This document shows positions 1 through 4,502 of a DNA stretch of 6,517 bases, one piece after another. The translations under genes were made by a program, and so were the position numbers. The stretch's first letter is position 1, and each line of letters opens with the position of its first letter. The stretch is from the NCBI GenBank assembly GCA_049841315.1, contig JASGDB010000037.1:1-6517 (forward strand), read 5' to 3'. The notes under the pieces were generated by a model. It saw only the letters and a list, made by a program, of their open reading frames with translations, had not been told where the DNA came from and ran no database searches. This stretch comes from JASGDB01 sp049841315 (GTDB taxonomy: Bacteria; Bacteroidota; Bacteroidia; Flavobacteriales; Weeksellaceae).

Positions 1-9
1 ATTTTACAG

Positions 10-72
10 ATAACGCTGATTAAAAACAAATAAATAATCTGCGTTATTAGCAAAATCTGCGAGAAAATTCTC
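10..72. repeat. Left-edge hairpin repeat (cut by window edge)
   Basis: Bases 10-22 (ATAACGCTGATTA) pair with 35-47 (TAATCTGCGTTAT), giving a 13-position stem with one central T-T mismatch and a 12-base A-rich loop. A second, smaller hairpin follows at 61-72 (GAGAA / TTCTC, two-base loop). The words 'taatctgcgtta' and 'aaaatctgcgagaaaa' look like intergenic repeats I recall from flavobacterial genomes, but I could not verify copy number. The first stem starts only ten bases into the window, so the element may extend to the left. There is no run of T after either stem, so it does not look like a terminator. Confidence 0.5.
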
Positions 73-312
73 AAATAAAAATGATTTATACAACGAATTT
101 CTCAATTTTTTAATGCGTTTAGCCTGAACTCCCTCAAAGTTTACAGCAATTTACTCACAAAAATAATTAACTTTGTTTTTCCAAACAAAACAAGGAAATT
201 TTTGGTTAATTTTCTTTCTGCCTTAGGGAACTTTAATTAGTTTTAAACAATGAAGTTCTTAGAATTTGAACCCTGTCCAGATTTTTCCTTTTTTTTTTCA
301 AACCACCCCGTC
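73..312. other. Gene-free AT-rich spacer
   Basis: No reading frame here looks like a real protein. A TAnnTTTG match (TAACTTTG, 168-175, plus strand) could be a promoter -7 element, but no TTG-type upstream element lies at the usual distance and no gene follows. The only ORF after it starts at 250 (47 codons) and runs antisense into the 3' end of the yjdM-like gene, so I do not call it. A homopolymer run of ten T lies at 289-298. CCAAA (181-185) and TTTGG (201-205) could form a weak stem. Confidence 0.5.
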
Positions 313-331
313 TTTTTTCCTGCGGAAAAAA
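313..331. repeat. Perfect 8-bp A/T hairpin, outer part of a two-hairpin block
   Basis: TTTTTTCC (313-320) and GGAAAAAA (324-331) form a perfect 8-bp stem with loop TGC. It lies just beyond the minus-strand terminator hairpin at 336-352, and each hairpin is bordered by a CCACCCC word (302-309 region and 334-340). That arrangement makes the whole block (about 301-355) look like a compact REP-type intergenic element that also serves as a terminator. Similar CACCCCTCC / GGAGGGG blocks are familiar to me from flavobacterial intergenic DNA; this is recollection, not a search. Confidence 0.5.
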
Positions 332-352
332 TCCACCCCTCCAAAGGAGGGG
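326..352 (-). terminator. Intrinsic terminator of the yjdM-like gene
   Basis: Read on the minus strand, CCCCTCC (352-346) pairs perfectly with GGAGGGG (342-336) around a three-base loop. TGGA and then six T (331-326) follow. The stem starts four bases after the TAA stop of the gene at 356-688, the normal place for a Rho-independent terminator. On the plus strand no T-tract follows the stem, so it should act only on minus-strand transcription. Confidence 0.75.
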
Positions 353-355
353 AAT

Positions 356-688
356 TTAAGCCTTTTTCACAAATTCAGACTTCAAAGCCATAGACCCGAA
401 ACCGTCGATTTTGCAGTCGATATTGTGGTCGGAATTAGGTCTTAATCGGATGTTTTTTACTTTTGTTCCTGCTTTTACAGGTTTTGGAGCACCTTTTACG
501 GGCAAATCTTTGATTACCACTACGGAATCTCCGTTTTGCAGTTCGTTTCCGTTGCTGTCGAAAACTTTGTCTTCATTTCCGGTTTCCGCAGGGTCAAATT
601 CGTGAAAACACTGGCTGCATACCAAAAGATTATCCTGTTCGTAAGTAAATTCGCTGCCGCATTTCGGGCAAGGTAAAAGTTCGCTCAT
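356..688 (-). CDS. yjdM: YjdM/PhnA-family zinc-ribbon protein
   Basis: The 110-residue product matches the YjdM (formerly PhnA) family along its whole length; the E. coli protein is about 111 residues. An N-terminal zinc ribbon carries four cysteines as CPKC (C7, C10) and CSQC (C24, C27). The C-terminal PhnA domain follows (about residues 45-110) with the signatures NGDSVVVIKDLPVKG, GTKVKNIRL, HNIDCKIDGFG and the ending LKSEFVKK. The family was named for alkylphosphonate use because of its place near phn genes in E. coli, but it is not a C-P lyase component and its function is unsettled; there are no phn genes here. It should be cytoplasmic. I choose the ATG at 688, which gives the family start MSELLPCPKC. 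The longer frame would begin at a TTG (706) that lies inside the promoter element TACCTTTG. It is divergent from the lipoprotein gene at 773. Confidence 0.93.
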   Translation of the reverse strand: MSELLPCPKCGSEFTYEQDNLLVCSQCFHEFDPAETGNEDKVFDSNGNELQNGDSVVVIKDLPVKGAPKPVKAGTKVKNIRLRPNSDHNIDCKIDGFGSMALKSEFVKKA

Positions 689-703
689 TTTTTTAATTTT
701 TTG

Positions 704-733
704 CAAAGGTATTTATTTTATACAAATTACGAA
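704..733 (-). promoter_or_regulatory. Promoter of the yjdM-like gene
   Basis: On the minus strand TACCTTTG (711-704) matches the Bacteroidota -7 consensus TAnnTTTG exactly. TTCG (733-730), 18 bases upstream, is a weak match to the -33 TTG/TTTG element. Transcription would start at about 697-700, giving a leader of about ten bases before the ATG at 688. The absence of a ribosome binding site is normal for this phylum. Confidence 0.6.
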
Positions 734-751
734 GTTTGTAAAGGTTTTTAT

Positions 752-759
752 TAACTTTA
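752..759 (+). promoter_or_regulatory. Possible -7 element for the lipoprotein gene
   Basis: TAACTTTA (752-759) differs from TAnnTTTG only in its last base and lies 13 bases before the ATG at 773. A TTTG at 735-738 is the nearest -33-like word, but the 13-base gap to 752 is shorter than usual. The 84-bp divergent spacer must hold this gene's promoter as well as that of the yjdM-like gene, so it is a plausible but weak candidate. Confidence 0.35.
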
Positions 760-772
760 AAGAAAAATTGAA

Positions 773-1147
773 ATGAAAAATTTATTAATAGTTATGGCTT
801 TTTCAATACTGATTTCCTGTGACCCGGGTTATGCTTATATCATTAATAATAATTCTGAAAAGGAAATTTATGTTTATACAGAACCTCCGATTAAAAGATA
901 TTTTTATGATACTAAACTTGATTCAATTTTATATGATTCGATATTAATTAAGCCGAAAGAAAATTCTCGTATTTATTCTTCATTAGGTTGGGGAGGAGGT
1001 GAAGAAAGTTTTCCCTATCACAAAATCATCATAAAAAAAGAAAATGATTCTGTTGTTTTGAAAAATAAAGCCGAAATCAATTCAAAATTTAATCTTAACA
1101 GAAAAAGAAAAGTATTTTCAACATCATATACTATTGATGTGAATTAG
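773..1147 (+). CDS. Small predicted lipoprotein of unknown function
   Basis: I do not recognise this 124-residue protein. It begins with a typical lipoprotein signal: basic MKN, a hydrophobic stretch (residues 4-14), then the lipobox L13-I14-S15-C16. The mature protein would start at Cys16 (CDPGYAY) and be lipid-anchored in the cell envelope. The acidic residue directly after the cysteine might influence sorting, but no clear surface-export signal is visible. The mature part has short beta-like strands (YIINNNSEKEIYVYT; YHKIIIKK), a glycine cluster (GWGGGEES, about residues 73-80) and a basic patch near the end (NRKRK). There are no further cysteines and no transmembrane helix. By hand count over 841-1140 its DNA is about 25% G+C, against roughly 50% in sampled lines of the next gene, which suggests an accessory or transferred gene. 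It is divergent from the yjdM-like gene. Confidence 0.75.
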   Translation: MKNLLIVMAFSILISCDPGYAYIINNNSEKEIYVYTEPPIKRYFYDTKLDSILYDSILIKPKENSRIYSSLGWGGGEESFPYHKIIIKKENDSVVLKNKAEINSKFNLNRKRKVFSTSYTIDVN

Positions 1148-1159
1148 CCGATAATTCGC

Positions 1160-1167
1160 TACTTTTG
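1160..1167 (+). promoter_or_regulatory. -7 promoter element upstream of rsmB
   Basis: TACTTTTG (1160-1167) matches TAnnTTTG exactly. It implies transcription starting at about 1171-1174, which places the ATG at 1192 some 18-20 bases into the message. A TTG at 1134-1136 is 23 bases upstream, somewhat far for a -33 element. The match rules against the TTG at 1165-1167 as a start codon, because that codon is part of the promoter. Confidence 0.55.
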
Positions 1168-1191
1168 CACAAAATGCCGAAAGCAATTACA

Positions 1192-2394
1192 ATGGAACTC
1201 ATTCACAGAAACTTATTGATAGGAATTCACGACGCACTTCAGGAAACCTTTTTTGAAAAAAACAAATATGCCGACAAAGTCATCGAGAGACTTCTGAAAG
1301 CCAACAAAAAATGGGGAAGTCAGGACAGAGCCGTGGTTTCCGAAATTTTTTACAACATTATCCGCTGGAAAAAACGCCTCGAATATTATATGGGAGAAGG
1401 CGTGAAACCGTCCAATATTTACAAACTGATTCTCGCTTATGCATTGTGGAGCAAAACGCATTACAAAAAGTTTGAGGAGTTTGACGGCATCAAAACTGCG
1501 GATATTCTTACCAAACTGAAAAAAGGAACGGTTCCCACAAAAGCGATTGAATATTCCATTCCGGAATGGCTTGCAGAAACTTTGGAAAAAGAACTCGGCA
1601 AGAATTGGGAAAAGGAAATGCAGGCTCTGAACGAACAAGCACCGACCGTTCTTCGTGCCAATACTTTGAAAACTTCCGTGAAGGAACTGGTTTCCGATTT
1701 GAACGATGAAAATGTGGAATGTTTCCCGGTAAAAAATTATCCTGATGCCGTTCAATTAAAGGAAAAGAAAAACGTTTTCCTTACTTCGGCGTTCAAAGAC
1801 GGATTGTTTGAAGTGCAGGATGCGAGTTCCCAAAAAATCGGGTATTTTCTGGACGTGAAAGAAGGTCAGCGCGTAGTGGACGCTTGTGCAGGTGCAGGTG
1901 GAAAAACGTTGCATTTGGCGGCTTTGATGAAAAATAAAGGTCAAATCATTGCCCTCGATATTTTTGAATGGAAACTCACGGAACTGAAACGCAGAGCCAA
2001 AAGAGCCGGAGCGCACAACATCGAAACGCGTATGATTTCCGACAATAAAGTCATCAAAAGATTATACGAAAAAGCAGACCGTCTTCTGATTGACGCACCG
2101 TGTTCTGGTTTGGGTGTTCTGAAAAGAAATCCCGACAGCAAATGGAAAATCGATGCGGAATTTATCGAAAGAATAAAAAAAGAGCAGCAGCAGATTCTGC
2201 AGGATTACTCCAAAATACTGAAAAAAGGCGGAAAAATGATTTACGCAACGTGTTCCATTCTTCCGTCCGAAAACAATAAGCAGGTAGAAATTTTCCTGAA
2301 AAACAACCAGGATTTCAAACTGCTGAAAGACGAAAAAATAATGCCGAGCGAAGGTTATGACGGGTTTTATATGGCTTTGATTGAGAGAATATAA
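1192..2394 (+). CDS. rsmB: 16S rRNA m5C methyltransferase, RsmB/NOP (Fmu) family
   Basis: The protein is an S-adenosylmethionine-dependent RNA (cytosine-5) methyltransferase, most like RsmB, which modifies C967 of E. coli 16S rRNA. From the ATG at 1192 it has 400 residues (E. coli RsmB has about 429). The N-terminal part (about 1-135) is helical, as in the NusB-like RNA-binding domain. Catalytic-domain motifs follow in order: FEVQDASSQ (206-214), SAM motif I DACAGAGGKT (230-239), acidic D256 in ALDIFEWK, motif IV DAPCSGLGVLKRNPDSKW (301-318, Cys304) and motif VI ATCSILPSEN with Cys354. In this family the TC cysteine (here 354) attacks C6 of the base and the PC cysteine (304) helps release the product; both are present. 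Another in-frame ATG at 1174 would add six residues but would be almost leaderless. The exact rRNA target is inferred from the RsmB-like motif IV extension. Confidence 0.9.
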   Translation: MELIHRNLLIGIHDALQETFFEKNKYADKVIERLLKANKKWGSQDRAVVSEIFYNIIRWKKRLEYYMGEGVKPSNIYKLILAYALWSKTHYKKFEEFDGIKTADILTKLKKGTVPTKAIEYSIPEWLAETLEKELGKNWEKEMQALNEQAPTVLRANTLKTSVKELVSDLNDENVECFPVKNYPDAVQLKEKKNVFLTSAFKDGLFEVQDASSQKIGYFLDVKEGQRVVDACAGAGGKTLHLAALMKNKGQIIALDIFEWKLTELKRRAKRAGAHNIETRMISDNKVIKRLYEKADRLLIDAPCSGLGVLKRNPDSKWKIDAEFIERIKKEQQQILQDYSKILKKGGKMIYATCSILPSENNKQVEIFLKNNQDFKLLKDEKIMPSEGYDGFYMALIERI

Positions 2395-2415
2395 ATTTTA
2401 TAAATCACAATCTTA

Positions 2416-4080
2416 ATGAAAAAAACGACCTCACTTTTATTATTGTTTTTCGCTGTTCATGCGTTTTCGCAGACGTATAAAATAACTTACAAAACTTTTT
2501 TTGAAGGCAGGGAAGCCGAAAATCAGGACGCGGTTATCGTATTTGCCAATCCGCAGGAAACCTATATTCTCACGGAAAAAATTCTGAACGGAACGAAAAA
2601 TATTCCTTATGAAATTCAGAAAATTTCGAGAAATAATAATGAAGTCAGCCAGTTTGCGTTCCTCAAAAATCAGGAAGTTTCCCGATTTTCCAATGACAAG
2701 GTTTTTGAAAAACAGAAATTTGAAGGCAAAGATGAGGTGCAGAAAATTCTCGGTTATACCACCAAAAAAGCGGTAACGTCCATTAATTCCAATACAATGG
2801 AAGTTCGTTATACAAACGATTTGAAGATAAAAGGCGGTCCGTCGCTTCTCGGTCAGGATTTGGGATTGGTGCTCGAAATTGTGAGAAATGGAACGACTTC
2901 TACCAAAGCCGTAAAAATTGAAAAAGTAAAATCTTTTAATTCCGAAGACCTTTTCAAAGGGAAAAATATTACCCAAACGGACGAACTTTCCTATAAAGAT
3001 ATGCTTTGGAAAAGCCGTTTCACAACACTTCCTGTTTTTGAAAATGAAATGGTTAACTTTTCGGAACAGTCGAAATCAGATGAAAAAATTATGCGTTTTG
3101 CCAACGGAACAATTATTCTGAAAAAGGTAAAATTCCCTGAAATTACGGCTTCCGATAATATTTTCGTCCAGCTTACGGAGCAGTCGCACGGCGATGCCTA
3201 CGACAGAACCGGAACGGTTTTCATCATTCCCGAAAACAAAGAAATTTCCTTTTTCGATGCACTTTCCAAAGGGATTGACAAAGTTCCGTCCTACGAAAAC
3301 GGCAACGGAAAAATATACAACGGCGCTATCCGTACCGAAAATTTTGAACCTGCTCTCGAGCTGATGCGGTTTTTCACGCCTTTCGGAATTCAGAAATTTA
3401 ATCATCTTCAGCTGAAAGACAAAAACTGGCACGACAAAGTAACTTACCGACAGGATATTTCCGAATTTCAACCGGTTTTGAGCGGAAAAGAATTCTGGAC
3501 AGGCGTATTCATCGGCAATTACGACAAAGGCGGACATAAAGTTTCCCTCGAAATTACCATTCACAATGACGGACTGAACGTTTTTAAAAACAATACGGCA
3601 ATTCCGCTTTTCAATGCGGTGAATATTATGGAAATGGCAGGTCAGGAATATCCCACGATGTTCAGTTCCGAAAAAGGTCTGCAGGTGAATTTTACTTTAG
3701 ACAAAGATTTGAAAAACGCACAACTGCGCTATATCACGACCGGGCACGGCGGTTGGGAAAACGGAGATGAATTCGTTCCGAAAGAAAACAGAATTTCATT
3801 GGACGGAAAAACGGTTTTCGCTTTCACGCCGTGGAGAACGGAATGTGGAAGTTACCGCCTTTACAATCCTGCTTCGGGAAATTTCGGGAACGGACTTTCT
3901 TCATCGGATTACAGCAGAAGCAACTGGTGCCCTGCAACCGTTACCAATCCCAATTACATTTCTTTGGGCGATTTGAAAGCCGGAAACCACACCATTCAGA
4001 TTCAGATTTCGCAAGGAAAAAACGAGGGAAGCAGTTTCAGCGCGTGGAATGTGAGCGGTGTTTTGATTGGTAATGAATAG
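2416..4080 (+). CDS. Secreted PNGase F-like protein with GLPGLI-like N-terminal domain
   Basis: The protein has 554 residues. A signal peptide (1-18, likely cleaved after AFS, leaving QTYK) targets it for export; no type IX secretion tail is visible. Residues about 20-235 resemble the Bacteroidota GLPGLI family (YKITYKTFFEG start; GPSLLGQDLGLVLEI at 141-155). Residues about 240-552 align with the two jelly-roll domains of peptide:N-glycosidase F, which cleaves N-glycans from asparagine and leaves aspartate. By hand alignment YDR (262-264) matches catalytic Asp60-Arg61 of PNGase F, and GDEF (E452) matches Glu206. The segment FIGNYDKG (365-372) covers the Glu118 position, which appears not to be conserved. 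Only one disulfide seems kept (C477-C505, like C231-C252). PNGase F-II enzymes also have an extra N-terminal domain. The gene starts 21 bp after rsmB and may be co-transcribed. Activity is likely but not certain. Confidence 0.78.
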   Translation: MKKTTSLLLLFFAVHAFSQTYKITYKTFFEGREAENQDAVIVFANPQETYILTEKILNGTKNIPYEIQKISRNNNEVSQFAFLKNQEVSRFSNDKVFEKQKFEGKDEVQKILGYTTKKAVTSINSNTMEVRYTNDLKIKGGPSLLGQDLGLVLEIVRNGTTSTKAVKIEKVKSFNSEDLFKGKNITQTDELSYKDMLWKSRFTTLPVFENEMVNFSEQSKSDEKIMRFANGTIILKKVKFPEITASDNIFVQLTEQSHGDAYDRTGTVFIIPENKEISFFDALSKGIDKVPSYENGNGKIYNGAIRTENFEPALELMRFFTPFGIQKFNHLQLKDKNWHDKVTYRQDISEFQPVLSGKEFWTGVFIGNYDKGGHKVSLEITIHNDGLNVFKNNTAIPLFNAVNIMEMAGQEYPTMFSSEKGLQVNFTLDKDLKNAQLRYITTGHGGWENGDEFVPKENRISLDGKTVFAFTPWRTECGSYRLYNPASGNFGNGLSSSDYSRSNWCPATVTNPNYISLGDLKAGNHTIQIQISQGKNEGSSFSAWNVSGVLIGNE

Positions 4081-4100
4081 TTTATTTTGAAAATTCAATC

Positions 4101-4115
4101 CGGCACGGAGTGCCG
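4101..4115. repeat. Short GC-rich palindrome CGGCAC-GGA-GTGCCG
   Basis: CGGCAC (4101-4106) and GTGCCG (4110-4115) form a perfect 6-bp stem with a three-base loop in otherwise AT-rich DNA, 20 bases after the PNGase-like stop codon. No T-tract follows on either strand, so it is not a typical terminator. The sequence resembles small palindromic intergenic repeats of Bacteroidota, but copy number cannot be judged from one window. It may still protect the 3' end of the upstream message. Confidence 0.5.
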
Positions 4116-4127
4116 AACCATGCTTAA

Positions 4128-4149
4128 CCTCACTTGCTTGCGTGTGAGG
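4128..4149. repeat. Second small hairpin, CCTCAC / GTGAGG
   Basis: CCTCAC (4128-4133) pairs perfectly with GTGAGG (4144-4149) around a ten-base loop (ttgcttgcgt). It follows the palindrome at 4101-4115 after 12 bases, so the two probably belong to one element. On the plus strand it is followed by A-rich sequence, not T, so it is not a good terminator for the PNGase-like gene. Confidence 0.4.
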
Positions 4150-4193
4150 AAAAAGAAAAGAAAAACCCTTTTGCACTAAAAGTAGCAAAAGGG
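4150..4193 (-). terminator. Strong minus-strand intrinsic terminator
   Basis: Read on the minus strand, CCCTTTTGC (4193-4185) pairs with GCAAAAGGG (4174-4166). After one bulged base (4184) the stem continues as ACT/AGT to a three-base loop, twelve pairs in all. It is followed at once by TTTTTCTTTTCTTTTTCC (4165-4148), an excellent T-tract. On the plus strand the stem is followed by CTTAAAAAA, so it is a poor terminator for the PNGase-like gene. No minus-strand protein gene lies upstream of it in the window. Confidence 0.65.
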
Positions 4194-4218
4194 CTTAAAA
4201 AACACAAATGATGAAAAT
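4150..4218 (-). ncRNA. Putative small RNA between orphan minus-strand promoter and terminator
   Basis: A promoter at 4254-4225 and the terminator at 4193-4150 face the same way on the minus strand and enclose only about 25 bases. Transcription from about 4218 would give an RNA of roughly 55-70 bases made of a short single-stranded 5' part and the terminator hairpin. No ATG-started peptide fits. A nine-codon GTG frame (4205-4176, Phe-rich) exists but is expected by chance in T-rich DNA. Nothing downstream on this strand is a gene: read-through would run antisense into the PNGase-like coding region. It could be a small regulatory RNA, or the leader remnant of a lost gene. I recognise no known RNA family. 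Confidence 0.35.
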
Positions 4219-4224
4219 GTTTTG

Positions 4225-4254
4225 CAAATATAAAGAGTTTTTTTGAAAAACAAA
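4225..4254 (-). promoter_or_regulatory. Complete Bacteroidota-type promoter on the minus strand
   Basis: On the minus strand TTTG (4254-4251) is a full -33 element. An 18-base spacer follows, then TATATTTG (4232-4225), an exact TAnnTTTG -7 element. This is the best-formed promoter in the window, yet it does not lead into a protein gene. It would start transcription at about 4216-4219, directly into the short hairpin transcript above. Confidence 0.5.
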
Positions 4255-4445
4255 ACTTGAATATACTTCTGAACCCCCTATAAATACAATAAATCTTAAA
4301 TTTTAGGAATTATTTTCAACGAATTTTTTTCGCAGTTCTTTTTATTTTATGCGTAGTTTCTGTATATTTTTAAATATAAGCATATTTATTTTGTTTATAT
4401 ATTAATCATTTTTAAATTTTGTTTTTAATTTTTAAATTATAGAAA
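4255..4445. other. Very AT-rich spacer upstream of asnB
   Basis: No ORF, RNA gene or extended repeat is convincing here. A short near-palindrome TATATTT-tt-AAATATA (4363-4378) is expected at this base composition. The stretch just before the asnB -7 element (about 4381-4445) is almost pure A/T with several T-tracts and could act as an upstream promoter element or bend the DNA. No amino-acid-sensing leader peptide or riboswitch is recognisable. Confidence 0.4.
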
Positions 4446-4453
4446 TACATTTG
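4446..4453 (+). promoter_or_regulatory. -7 promoter element of asnB
   Basis: TACATTTG (4446-4453) matches TAnnTTTG exactly. A TTTG at 4418-4421 lies 24 bases upstream, longer than the usual spacing, so the -33 contact may be weak or replaced by the T-rich sequence. Transcription from about 4458 would leave a leader of about 45 bases before the ATG at 4503, with no Shine-Dalgarno sequence. Confidence 0.6.
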
Positions 4454-4502
4454 CAACCTCATTTATTTAACGAATAATTAACACTTTTCAATTATAAAAA
4501 TT

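Noticed and set aside
250..393. 47-codon plus-strand ORF starting at an ATG, preceded at a distance by a TAACTTTG element
   Set aside because: It runs through the hairpin block and antisense into the yjdM-like gene, and its low-complexity phenylalanine-rich product resembles nothing I know. It is best explained as chance.
411..605. Plus-strand 64-codon ORF
   Set aside because: It lies antisense to the clearly conserved yjdM-like coding frame.
1213..1755. Minus-strand 180-codon ORF opposite rsmB
   Set aside because: The product is a phenylalanine-rich shadow of the rsmB codons with no recognisable motif, whereas the plus-strand frame is conserved throughout.
2440..2976. Minus-strand 178-codon ORF opposite the PNGase-like gene
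   Set aside because: A shadow frame with Phe/Asn-rich low complexity; the opposite strand has a signal peptide and family motifs.
3901..4188. Minus-strand 95-codon ORF that would lie just after the orphan minus-strand promoter
   Set aside because: It starts at a TTG inside the terminator stem and then runs antisense to the PNGase-like C terminus. The terminator should stop transcription before most of it.
4166..4193. The 12-pair hairpin as plus-strand terminator of the PNGase-like gene
   Set aside because: On the plus strand it is followed by CTTAAAAAA and preceded by A-rich sequence; the T-tract is on the minus strand only.
4176..4205. Nine-codon GTG frame on the minus strand rich in phenylalanine (possible attenuator leader peptide)
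   Set aside because: Phe codons are expected in T-rich DNA, there is no biosynthetic gene downstream on that strand, and the start is not ATG.
4363..4378. TATATTT-tt-AAATATA near-palindrome upstream of asnB as an operator
   Set aside because: Such symmetry is common in DNA this AT-rich, and no second copy or known regulator motif supports it.
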